A DNA stretch of 64,000 bases from NCBI GenBank assembly GCA_031216445.1, contig CM062210.1:11171501-11235500 (forward strand), given 5' to 3'. Position 1 is the stretch's first letter, and each line of letters begins with the position of its first letter. Under the pieces are notes generated by a model. The model was not told where the DNA came from. It worked only from the letters and a program-made list of their open reading frames with translations, and ran no database searches. Origin of the DNA: Lateolabrax maculatus. Its lineage: Eukaryota > Chordata > Actinopteri > Acropomatiformes > Lateolabracidae. Below are positions 25,801 to 38,700 of this stretch, in pieces. Made by a program: the position numbers and the translations under genes.

Positions 25801-28800
25801 TCGTTTGTTGCTATTCCTGTTGTATTTGAAGATGTTTTCTGGACAAGAGATGTGATGCACAACAACTTTTTCACCAGGGGGATTCTCTGCCATGCATTCC
25901 CTCTGATGTGGGCCTTCTCGCTCTTATTACCTTTTTGTTGTTTTTTTTTTTCTGTTTTCGTTCCGCTACACCATCTGTCTGTCCTGTGCTTGTTAAATCA
26001 GTTTGCCCATTCATGGCGCCCTCTGCCTCGACTTCACCCCTGGCACTTCCCATTTAGTCTCCACAACCACGAATGATATGCAAGTCTGAGTCAATCCACC
26101 CCGAGTTCTTGGATGTTTGTCAAACAATACTGGAACAACAGCATGATTTGTTCTGTGCACAAATCTCAACAGTCTATACCCTCTTGGCATTGTTAAGGGA
26201 AGGCAGCAAAGGCAGAGACAGACATGGAGAAAATATCCTATCAATCTACAGGATATTAGCTGCAAGGCACCAGTTCATACTGCCAATGATGTAACCCTCT
26301 GTGCCAGTATGAGCAAGTGCCATAATAAATTACTTCACATCATCCAATGCTTTTATCTGATGATAGCACTCTGTGTGGGTTGTGTGATTTCGAGCTCAAG
26401 ATTTTGTTGTGGCGGTGGTAGCATGATGATTTAGAGTGTGTAAGGGGGAGAGGGAATCGGAAAACAAAACTGTGTACAAGACTGTAATTGTACAGGGTTT
26501 ATAATTTATGCAAAGGATAATGTTTGAATCCGAAAACCTGGAGACCCCAGCCAGCACTCCCCCAATTGTAGTCTCATCTTATTGTTAAAATAATGCTCTT
26601 ATTCATCTGACACCCTTTTAAACCCAATTGGCTGTGTTTAGTATTTTTTTTTGTTTTTTAAATCATGTGTTATTCATTAGCAAGGGGTCATTTTTGCTCA
26701 TTTATAACAAGGGAAGAATGGTTCTACTATTATAATTCAAATTATGGACATAGTTATCAAACTGAACAAACAAACTGTATATTTACCTTATATTAAGGGT
26801 TTTGTAATTATATTTACTCAGACTTCAACATGTCCCAAACAATAGTTTACTGTGCAAATATTTACTGTGATTTCCATTCACATTTCCACCATGAATTCAA
26901 GCTGTGTGAATACTGCCAAAAGAAAACTGCAACCACCAAATTCTTCCCTCATTATAGAAAGTGTCTTTTTTACCTTTTTACCATTCCACAAACCTACCTC
27001 CAGGCTTGATTTAGTGAAATAACATCAGTTTTACTTCTTCCAAGCAGAGTTGGCAATAGATGAGAGGAATGTGTGGGTGTTGGGCACCTTGGCATACCTG
27101 TGCAACACCGGACTTTGTGGGCCAGTGGGTGACATTGCCAGACTGTTGGCAAAGACATCATGACGATCAGCTGAGGAACTGGTTTATTAGGTGGAGAGAG
27201 AGTCTTGAACAATTGCATGTGAAACTGGTAAGAAAACAAAACAGCCTGTGATTTTATTTGTACAAGTAATGTGTCCAACTACAGAGACAGAAGACAGACA
27301 GGGCGAGGTGGGATTGTTGGAGGGGTTATAGTATTAATGTGGTTGCTCACTATTAGCTACGGTCTGGCTGCCAACATCCAGAAACAAGCGTTTGCCAAAA
27401 TAATGTGAATACCAGACAGCGCATCCATCTTTGTCCAACATCCCCCAAAATAAATGCAATCCTCCCAGAATATTTAACAATAAGACTTACCTTTTCATTT
27501 ACTGGCTGTTAATTTTCTGCTGCCATGCCTCATTAACCCTACATTTATCACTAATCTCACATTACAGGCAGATTAATGTGAAATAAAGCTACGTAAACAG
27601 ATGTTAAACTAAATAACTTGATCATTTACTAGCAATTACTGATCTGTTGACTTGTAATGTAACTTAAATGAGACAGTGACAAGTGGATACTTGTGTTAGA
27701 GGGGAGGTACAAGTCCTTGCTGGGATGTTGTTCTGAATCCATGCTAGAAAAACTAAGTATCATTTAGTTAGCTGAATGTTATTCAAATGACAGGGCGTAT
27801 TTTTTAGGTAAATGGTAATGAAACAGTAGATCATTTACATTAAACTGGTGTTTATTTTGTAAAACGTATCAGGGGGCAAATAATTACATGGACAACTGTG
27901 AAATATAATGAAATCTATTAAAATAATCCTGTATAATTACAGAAGAACAGTCAGAAATCATTCTTTTTTGTGAGATCTATACATTTTGGTATACAATTAT
28001 GTTGCTGTTTTTGCAATATTTTTGTTTTATTTACCTATTTTACTTAACTTTTGTATTATAACTCCATTTTTTCATGGCAGGGGTTTAAAATGACCTGTAT
28101 GCATTATTCCTTATGGAAATTCATAGGAACAACTCATCCCTATTCACTATATGCAAACCCACTCTCAACTGTCCTGAGCATCACCTCTTCATTTAACACT
28201 TATTTTTATTGTACATTTGATACATGTGGAAAAATTCTATTACTAATTTGATTGAACTGTTTTACACTTTAAAATTATGTTCAAAAACATCTGCTATTAA
28301 TTAACTTAACCTACCTTATAGCTGGATAACATTAACTTGAAAACTAAGTAGGTTAGCAGGTCAGTAAGGTTAGCAGCTCGGTAGAATAACTTGGAAGTGA
28401 TGAATAATAATTACAAATACATAAACTGTATCAGCATACATGAACCTTTCAATAAAAAAAAATCTATGCAGTGCTCAAGTCTGTTTTGCTAAAAAGAAAA
28501 TGCTGAACACTATTTTAAAAAACATGTTATTAATACAAAGAAATGCATATTTTCACTAAGTAATGTTAAAATATTCCACAAAGCTAAGGGTGCAAAGTGT
28601 ATTGACATGTTTAACATGGTTTCATGGGGTTAAAAAACGATCAATTATACTGATATATTCCATTAATTTGTGAACAGGTGCATGAATAGAAAAATATGAG
28701 TTCGATATTCAAGCCTTTTCCATTGAAAAATTAAATCAAAAAAGTTTAATTTGTCACCTTCATCCTTACATGTATGAAAACAATGAGCCAAGATAATACA

Positions 28801-29306
28801 CTTCTAACAACAGAAACCAGATTACGGCTCTGTTTAGCAGTGATTGTCAGTTAGATTAATACTGGTCTACAATAAATGTACTCCACTATTTACAACACCC
28901 ACATATAGTTTTAATCAAAAACATTGGCCATACATAATGGATGAAAAGAAATCAGAGCGTACATCAAATCTCCAATTTGTTTTCTGCTTGCTTCTGTTTC
29001 ATCTTCAGCAACACCATGTTTACTGACCTGGCAACTTGTCATGTTGTGTCAAGTCCTCAGTCCTAAGAAGACTCGCTGAACAGAAAGGTCAGAAAAGCAT
29101 GCTCATAAAGGGATGTGGACAGCTTTTAGCCCGTGGCTTTGCTTTAATCAAAGCCAAATGCAGTTGCAGTCAGAAAACACTTCTGATTTATTCAAGCAAC
29201 AGTGAACACTGGCTCTGAGTAAGACCTGTAGGATTTGTGGCGTTGAGGGCATTGACTAAGAAATCGCAACATTTCCTCCAGAGGTATAAGGTGTGTGCAT
29301 GAGTGC

Positions 29307-29310
<4 letters not shown>
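22861..29310. other. Non-coding, no gene seen
   Basis: This is unique sequence with alternating purine-pyrimidine GTGTGCGCGCGCC at about 23,692-23,704 and runs of A at 24,103-24,120 and 25,190-25,201. Several open frames of 60-100 codons between 24,700 and 26,300 are unrelated to any family I know. Confidence 0.45.

Positions 29311-29345
<35 letters not shown>
29311..29345 (+). repeat. (GT)n microsatellite ending in GCGCGC
   Basis: About 14 uninterrupted GT units run into a short GCGCGC tail, a classic Z-DNA-prone alternating tract. It accounts for the Cys-Val and Thr-His repeats in overlapping frames. Confidence 0.95.
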
Positions 29346-32300
29346 GGCTGTCCTTGTGGCGAGTCCGTGCCCTGGGCTGTTTTTTCCTGACTTTGTCAGA
29401 AACATGTGGCATGAAGCAATACACCTGCAAGTCATGGTGTTAAGTCATTGCTGCTGTGCACTTCACAGTCCTTGGGCCAGTCCATGGTTAACAAGATGTA
29501 TTTCTTATCTTGCTGAGAACAGCTTCATAACAAAAAATAACCTCCAACATTTTCCAAGATGCATTTCAAACCTCTTACTTTATTGGAAATTACTGCAGTA
29601 ACAACCCAATGAGACTATTACCATTTTTTGCCTAATTACGCAGATGAAGGCATTTTTCTCTGACTCCGAATATAACCGCATCACTGCTTCTATGGCAACA
29701 GATACATCTAGTGAGATTGTACGTTTTGAAGAGGAGCATTGTGGTGTGTGAGCAGCGAGCGCCCATTTGTGAAAGCTCTTCCATCATGATGAGAGACAGC
29801 CCACACAGCTCCAAATTGCTGATGAGCTTATTTTTAGTCGAGGGGCTGCCCCAGTGTCTGGTTTACATGTGGGACTGACAGGAAATGTAGAGCAGATTTC
29901 CCAGTTAATACTTGTATAGCAAGCCTGCCTGCTCCGTAATTAACCAATTAACAAGCAACATGCCCCACCAACACCATACCTGATTCAGTTTGCAATCAGG
30001 AATGCTCGTCTGCAAAGTTTTAATTGTGCCCGAGGCAATAACTTACTGTTTGTAATCACATTCTCTCTCTCCCTATATTGCACCATGGTGCGTTTGGGAG
30101 GAAAAAACTTACTGGCGCAAGCTAATTCGGCAAACTTCCATGTTGGAGGTGAGCACAGTGCACATTACCAGCAGTGCTTAGGGTTTTGCTGAGCAACAGA
30201 ATGAGAGTTAATATGCTCCCCAAATTATTAACACATTGTGCATTTATAGCCTCCAATGAGAGGCGAGAGGCAGGCAGGGGAGCTTTCACTCAACATGTCC
30301 CCCTTACGGTAAAGGTGTGTTGAGACCACAGAGTGCGGACACATGCAAAGAAGAAACTCCCTCCCTCCACATTTCAAAATTAGATAGTAGGTTAATACTT
30401 GCTTTGGTGCATAGTAAAGAAGACCACATCACAGGTTTTGACTCGGGAACCCGCACGCTCTGCTTGCATGGTGGAGGCAAGCCCGGTGCCAGAGCCAATC
30501 ATCGTTCAGGAGGCAGACATGGTGCATGGACTAGATGAATCACTAGGCTGTCATGTGTCTGTTTCACATTCTGACTGTGGGAAAGCAAATTATAGGTGAC
30601 TTAATGTTCCTTTTTTCTCTGCTTTCTGGTGCACTGCCAGGCCATACACTGAGCTAAAAGGCAGAAATGCGGTCTGTCAGATGGAAGCTGCCACTAATTG
30701 TTCAGCTCAAATCCCTCTATTTTCTTTAGGAGACCACGGCCACCCACCACTTTTAAAAATACATGGTTGACGCTATTGGCTACAATAGACTTCAACCAAT
30801 TACAAGAGTCATGCATTCTAATATGATGAACGGAGGAGAGACTGGGATTAGGTTTGCACTCTTGATGTTGCATACACATACACACACCCTAACTGCAAAA
30901 CACAAACAATCTAGGGCAGCTATTCCAAATCCAATTGTTGTGAACATGAAGCCAGCTAGTTTCAGGCAGTGGGGTGAGTTTGGCCCACACATACCAATTA
31001 GGCCCGTTTCCAAAGCAATACTGCACAATGCTGCCCAGAGGACTGCAGCAGAACAAGACTTTGATTTCCCTCAATGTGATAGTAATTTCATATTCCTCTA
31101 AAAAGCAACATGGCTACTGAGGCTTGAGTCTCGAGATGAGCAATGAAGAGCAATTCACAACAAGATGCTTGTTTGGTCATTTACATACAATTTCTCAAAC
31201 AAATACGCAAATATGCTGTGACTAGTTTGGTGTGGAGGCACTGGAACACTTACGCGCTGTGTAAACACACCAGCCTCTGATACTCCCTCAGACCATCCAA
31301 CGAGGCCTCTTTTATTGGACCCGTGGCGTCCCTAGGTAGCTTCGTTAACCGTTTGCATTTGATCAGTTATTGTCTCCAGCTTCCCCCACGGGTTAGAGTG
31401 CTCCTTGCGTCTGGGATCAAAAATCAAGGCCATAACCGAGAATGCAGCCTGTGGTCTTCACGCGGGCTAAACGCCGTTGAGCCCGAGTCCCACCACAGCG
31501 CATCAGACAGACTGAGGAATAGAGAGGGAGGAGGCGTGTAATGAGAGCCGTGGGAATTATTACTCTCTATTTATAGGGAGTGCAGGATTGTTTACCTTCT
31601 TTCTTAGCAACTTGTTTTGACGGGTGGTGAACTGCTAATGAGACACAGTATCCTTCCGTTGCCGTATTGTTGTATCACCTTCCGTACTGTACATTGGAAT
31701 TTACGTTTGAGAGCGTAAGAGCTGTTTTTGTGAGACGTCTTTAAACTGTGCATGTCTTCCTCGTTCGATTGCAACCCCTCTTGCTTCCTGTTGTGAAATA
31801 CATTTTTTTGGTGTTAGGAGTCGCAGCAGCAGCAAGACAGTCTTTTCAGTCGGCTGATACTTATTTCTTTGTGAGGCGGTGTGGGAGAGCCTATTGTTGG
31901 AATAAATCTTCACCCTTTCATTTGAATCACTGGGAACGCTTGGTCGTTTGTCACAAGGGATGAGAGAAACCAAAGTACCCCAAAGAGAGCAGAGGTGTTA
32001 CTGCATGGAGGCGGCCATATTAGCAGAGATATTCTTCAGGATTATGTGCCTCTTCAACCCAGGCCAGGAATTTGTCAGCAGAAGTGCAGATATGGCTCTA
32101 TCAATAATCCATGGCATTGTGTATTTCCCAACTGATGCCATTATACGGCTGGGGGATGACAGCACTCACCAACTCCATCATCTTATCCACTGGGACCAGG
32201 ATCTCATAAAGCGCTCTCAACATAGACATCTCATATAACGGGTAATAACTCCAGCCAGTTAATACAGAGGAATTATCAAGGAGAGGAGCGATGAACCCAG

Positions 32301-35300
32301 CAGAAAAACCAGGGCGGCCACTGCTGTATTATGGTCATGGAGCAGAGAAAGCAGGTGAACGTGTCAAAGGAGGGGGGAGGGACGAAAAGAGAACTAGGAA
32401 ACGGTGAGCGGCAATGAGAGGGCATGTTAGATAAGAGTGGGAGAGCTGGAGGAAGATAAGAGACAGAGGAGGGGGGAGAAATACAAAGTGAGAGGGAGCG
32501 CGGCCGTCGTGCAAAACGGACGAGCAAAAGTTAGAGAGGAGGAGGAGAAATGAGTAAGGGGTAAAGGGGAGTAAGAGAGACAAATGAGGTAATGATTTAA
32601 CAAAGAGCAGTGTAAGGGCAGAGCAAAGAATTTGTCATTTTTTGAACTCTGCTCCACTGGAAATCATCAGAGTTAGAGGATCCTTCTTTCATACTACCAC
32701 AGCGAAATGGAAGGTAAAGACTCAGTAATGAAGAGCTTAAACTAGTATCTCCCTAATCCAAATTAAAGCCGTCTGTAATTGCTTTCATTACAGTATCATT
32801 TAGAGGTGGCTATACTTTACATGGTGCATATTACAGAGAGAGATGAACTCTTTTCTTCTATGCTACCTGTGTCAGTCGAAAATGCAACTTCTGCCAATAT
32901 TAGCACTTTCACTTGTAAGCAAACTAATGGATCCCAGTAAAGGCATGATTAGCCGTGGAAGAATTATGACACCATGGGCCCCCGGGCACAGATGCCTGAA
33001 AGGCCAACCTCCCCTCCACAGATATAGTGTAGAGTACTAGTTCCAAACGTCCTACAGACAGACTGAAGGCAAAAACTCATTTTTAAGGTGTTAAAATTGT
33101 AACATCTGAAACTGAATTTAAAGGCAATTCTGTCAGTTTGGCAGACCAACCCTGTCTCCTGTTGCAGAAAAACGTTGATCCTAAAAATGTGAGGTGACTG
33201 ACGACTTGTTTCATTTGTTTTCAGCCAGCAACAGAATACTTGCTCACAGCAACTCAAGCATTGTAAGACTGTTTTATGGTTATGTTTTGGCATTCTCAGC
33301 AGGTTAGGGAAAGATCATGGTCTCTGTTTAATATAGAAATATTCCACAGTGACATTTAACCAAAATAATATTTCACCTTAGTGGTTTTGCCAAATTCAGG
33401 ATGCAACCCCGTTATCTGGTGTCAAAGTCCTGTGCTTTGGACATTCACCCCACATCTACTGTGTGGTACACACATGTATTGATGTAGTCATTAAAAAAAT
33501 AAAAAATAAAACGTTGCCTGCGAACACAATTAAGGCAGGTTTACAACCACAGCTTAATTTGGAAAAGAACTTTCTGTATATAAACATAATTTCTTGGACT
33601 GAAATGTTTGACAATCCAACAAAAAAGGTAATATGAAGAGTAAAATCACTTGACTGCCAAGTTTCTTTCCAAAACAAAAACATTTTGTGACATTAATTTT
33701 TTCTTAGTGGAAAATGCAGTATTTTAAGAGAATTCCGGCATTTTAAACCAGATTTGTAAACCATAAGAACTACAACTGTGGTGCTGATTTGTATCAAGCT
33801 GCACAGCGCGGCCCTAGGAAATTTTAGTTTTTACAAAATGTGTGTGTGTGTGTTTAATTAATACTTTCAAACAGTACGGTATAGCACATTTCTGTCTAGA
33901 ACTGTTATCATAATACATTTTAATTCTGAAACTATTTTTAAAATATGGAAAATAATAAGCCAAAAAAACAAAGGCATCTCACAGTTTAAGAGCCGTTATC
34001 GTGAAACTAAGTCTGTGGGGACTGAACAGGGTTAAATGACATGCAAAAAGCTTAAAATGCGTAAACATGACATGTCCGATGCCTCTTTTTTCGGGGGGAT
34101 ACGTGGCATATTTTTGTCTCTTTGGTGGACGTAAGCAACCAAGTTGTGTACATAGGCCTACAGTTCCAATGATTATATCATTATATCTTTGATTACACTG
34201 TAGTTCAATCACACGTCAGGCGGTAAATGGAAGTGAATATAAAGGAATATTTGCTCTAGAAGCCCTTTAGAAATTGCATTGCTTGGATAAATGCAAAAAA
34301 TACCAGATATTTAGCTGACACATCCGAGATATTTCCTTCATTCACAACCAATACATCGTAAACACTCAGTTTACTCTATATTGAGTACTAAATTAAGATT
34401 TTGGACAGCATCACCAACCTTTTTCAGAAAGTAAATATAGTGCACTAGCCACAGTGATGCTGTAATGTTGCTTTTAGATATTTTTTTGCCAGTCTGTAGT
34501 GCTCTCTTATCCAACTGCTTGGACAGTTGTGCCACCCGTCATCATCTTTGTTCTGTGCCTCTGCCCATTAAATCTTAAGCAACCAATAATAAGCATCTGG
34601 CTCCAACCCTTTATCAGGCCTTTTAGTCTTAAATGTGGGTGGGTGCCAGCCACCAGTGCTATTAGCAGGGAGAGGGACAGGAGGGAGAAAATAAATATAT
34701 AAAAATGCCACCCACCAAGCAAAGATATTCAGTGTTTGCATTTCAGGGGACAATAAAGGAGGCCATCTGTTCCTGTCAATCGTGCTTTATTGTTTTCCTC
34801 GGCGGGCCACTCACTTTGGAACACCACATCAAGCCCTCCCCACCTCACATTCTCCGTACTCCAGACCCCCCCCGACATGCACAAACTACAGTCAAACTGT
34901 GTGTACACAAGCTCGGCTGCACATAAACACGCACACGCACGTATTGCTCTCACCCTTTGCCTTGTACAGCTGTACGACAAGGAATGGGCTCAAAGGGCTT
35001 TTGCATTTTGTAGCTTTGGTAGAAAAATCTTTCCAAAAAAAAAAAAGACAAGATGCTGAGGGGGGCATGGCTTTGAATAAATTCTCTGTCCTTGTCCCGC
35101 ATGTTGGCACCAGTGGTGGTATGGCAAACAATGCCAAATGTTGTTCTTTCATTCCTGTAGCAAGATGAGACGAAAGGAGAGGAGATGATGGAAAAACAAA
35201 CCACACATTTAGTCTCCTGTCTCAGGGTTTACCAAGGAAAAAGTCTGCAATATTGGCTTAGGAAAGGTTCCTTGGGGACCTATCTGCCAAGTTCCCAAAG

Positions 35301-35524
35301 GTGGGGCAGCTGGATGTAGAAGGACTCAGGGTCTGTGGCGACATCCGGGAGTGGTAATGCACAGGGGGTTATTCAATGGGAGGGCACATGATGGAGGCCA
35401 TTTTGTCCCAGTTATATATTGGAAAATAAAGATGAGGAGATAGACTGTTTTTTTACTGGGACCAGCAGCCAGACAGAAGTGAATGCTCCCAGCTTAGAAA
35501 TAATGCATCACATAACCCCTCATA
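29346..35524. other. Non-coding; stretches of complex, repeat-free DNA
   Basis: No exon was recognised. The stretches 29,820-30,070, 31,300-31,560, 32,000-32,240 and 34,490-34,760 are complex and repeat-poor, which is the look of conserved non-coding elements. This is judged by eye only. TAATTAACCAATTAAC at 29,937-29,952 is a homeodomain/CCAAT-type cluster. Positions 32,360-32,590 are purine-rich (GGGGAG-type). Confidence 0.4.
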
Positions 35525-35790
35525 AACAGCAAATCGTCATTTTTACCCATACGTTTTTGCACAAATTAACCAAATGACAGATAATGTGTTAATTGGTGAG
35601 CTTTAGAGGTGCTGGTGGGCGGATTTTGTTACCTTTGGGCAGAGCCAGGCTAGCTGTTTCCCCCTGTTTCCAGTCTTTATGCTAAGCTAAGCTAACCAGC
35701 TGCTGGCAGTAGCTCCATACCAATCTTCTCATCTAAGGCAAAAAAGGGAATAAGCGTATTTACCAAAATGTCAGACAATTCCTTTAACTC
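35525..35790 (-). mobile_element. Teleost MITE-like family, second copy
   Basis: It runs GGTGAGCTTTAGAGGTGCTG, AGAGCCAGGCTAGCTGTTTC, CAGTCTTTATGCTAAGCTAA and CCAGCTGCTGGCAGTAGC, ending with AAATGTCAGACAATTCCTTT. This is the reverse complement of the layout in the 22.6 kb copy and parallel to the 43.5 kb copy. It has no coding content. Confidence 0.8.
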
Positions 35791-38700
35791 TTAAGAGGTA
35801 CAAGGTTTTCAGGTGACAACAGCTTGTACTGTTTGCTGATGTAGTGAAGTTGGACAACACTGTTTTTTTCAGTCAGGGCAGATGCAAACTGACAAGCCAA
35901 GTCAACATGTTAAAAGTACAGTAAATGTGTTTCAATGTTTTTCACAAAATTTCTCCATAATAAAATACTATTAAAAATCCTTTAGTAATATATAACTCCT
36001 AATCTTTTATAATGTATCCTAATTATGAATAAGTTATAGATATACAAAAGACTGATAAATAAAAGATTATATAATGCTTTTAAGACAGTGAGATGATGTG
36101 GATGTATAGTATATCTTGCAGACACTAAGTAAGACAACACACCTAAGCAATGTTTCCTCACCAGTGATCTGACTGAGTGCAAGATTTGCAGGTGCTTTTC
36201 CATCACAGTCAGCAAGGTTAAACTCCAGAGAAATTAAACAAATTGCTCCTCTAATGCAGAGTAAAACAAATGGAGAACTTTAGTGCACACGTGGAACCCT
36301 CTTGGGTTCTAATTATGTAAAACTATAGACATCAGAAGACACTGAATTCTTTAATGAGCACTTGAGAGAACAAAGGGAATTTAAGTGCATGTTAATAAGA
36401 AAGGCGAGACAACAGGAGGAGGGAAAATGCCACGGAAAGAATCACTACACATTAAATGGGGGCATTTGCCATCTTACCACCAACCACCAGCCTCCGACAG
36501 TTACACTGGGTACCACAAGATAGTTCAGAGGAATCTATTTCTCAATGTGGCTTGTGGCACTTAGAATGAGCACACAGCTAATGTGCTAATAGGTTCTCCA
36601 TGGAAACAACATACAATAAATTGAGATGAATTGAGTGTCAAGGAATTGAGATTTTGCTATTAGTGCAGGCGACGATGAGCCGGTTGGACATTTATCTCTC
36701 TACAACCTGCAATCAGTGAACTGACTTCCCCCTGACCAGTGTGCCACGTGTAGGTGCAAAATTACAGGTTAAACTCCCCTGTTAGATCCTGGGGCTGCCA
36801 GTGGCTGCTGCAGTGCCACAGGCACAGTACCATTTGGATTCACTCAATAACAAACAAGGCGTGATGTGTTTGGGAAGCTGTGTTCCACTTCGCTGGTCGG
36901 TAGGCTGGCCAATTAGCATTGACAAAGACTCCCGTGTGTATAGGCAGGCAGAACACCACCCAGATAGCACATTTCTGTTCAGGAGCCAAAATGGATCGCA
37001 CTGTGGGGGGTCCTTTAATTCCCACTCTTCCACTGAATAATGTTTTAAATCAAGAAACAGTGGTGCAGGATAGCCACCTTCATTCCCGTATGCCTGCTGT
37101 CTGTGTACCATTGCACACTTTGCTTAATTACCGTGTGTGCATATGTTTGTTGGCTGCTGTGGACTGTCGGTATGTGTACATGAATTCATAGATATGAGTG
37201 TGAGTTAGCAAAAACTAGATATATTGAGAGAGAATAAACAAATTATTGTTACAAATGTAATGAAATCAGAAATTAGTAGCTAATTAATGAATAAATAAAA
37301 AATAAATAAAATTCAAAGGCCGGTAATTTCCTGAAATGGCTGGGCACTATGGTTTTAGCAAACATTTATTTCATTTCAGAGGCGTAATTAGTGTATTTAT
37401 TTATTTTTCAGCCAGGCATTAAATATTCATATTTTTGTGCCTGAAGTGGTGCATCATTCTGAAATTACTGGGAATGTATGGTTACTTCAAAATTTTCTCA
37501 CCATTACTTACCTATTTATGTGACTGCTTGGGTTCAGTAGTGCATCATTTTACACAAAAGAACGTTTGAAATATTTATATAAGCAATATACAATATGAAC
37601 ATTAAAATCATGTTTACTGACTTTTTCATCGTTATACCAGGTCTTGTTAAATTGTTTAAGTACAACATTCAGTAGTGGACATTTTTGAGAGCAAATATGG
37701 CAGTAAGCAAAAAACACATTTCTTGTTGCAGTGACTGTTTTAGGGTTTTTCCCCTTCATCTATGGAGGGGAAGGTCTGTATGCTAAAACCTAATAAACAC
37801 ACTGTACACACAGCATCTTCCTTGTATCATGTCACTGGGCTGTTGCACTTTGGGCCCTGGACACATGTTATAAAATGTGCCAAAAGCAGTCAGTGAAGCA
37901 TGTTATTTGGTTATAATCCATATTTTTCACACTTGTATTAGTGATGTGTATGTAATAGTTTTGTTTTCTAAAATGCATTTTTATTCAAGCCATGGGTGAC
38001 ATAATTGTCCCTAGTGTTTCACCTCTCTGTCCTCTCTTTATGAATATCTCCAGCAGCTTGTCAGATTACACATCTCTGCAGGGGGCGATAGTAATACACA
38101 TAAAATACCATACAGCAGCAATTTAGTAAGGCATGCAAAATTAAAAAAAACATTACATAATTTCACAACTGATTGTTCCTGCCTTTATTATCTGAATACT
38201 TTATTTTGTAATATTCATTTATGTTATGATTATGCTTGTTTTGAATATCATTTACTTGCTGCTGCAACATTTAATTATCTATACAATAGCAAAATACATT
38301 TCTATTTAAAATTTTCCCCAAATTCTTGAAGCTTTTGATAAAGCTTAAGAGAAATCAGGGCATGTAAATCTGAAATAGCCCATTCAAGTGATTATTATTA
38401 CACCACCTTAAAATGTAGATACAAATTAGTAGATAATATTATATATTAGATAAAATGTTTAAGATGATGAATATTACTGAAGGTCCACGACAAACCCTCC
38501 CAAACCCCCCTGGTAATGGTCCTCGACTGTTATTGGAGGAGGTGGGGCTCTGCGTTTTAAATAGCACTGACTTGTAAATTGAACAATCCACCATCTCCCT
38601 TGTTTGATATCAGACCAAGGTCTGGACCCAGGAAACCATATCCCCTTGTTTCAGTATCAAATTGTGAAGTAGCTTGAGTTTTAACTGTGAATGGACCATT

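Noticed and set aside
24930..26300. Cluster of 60-100 codon open frames
   Set aside because: They overlap on both strands, share no family similarity and lack linked splice sites.
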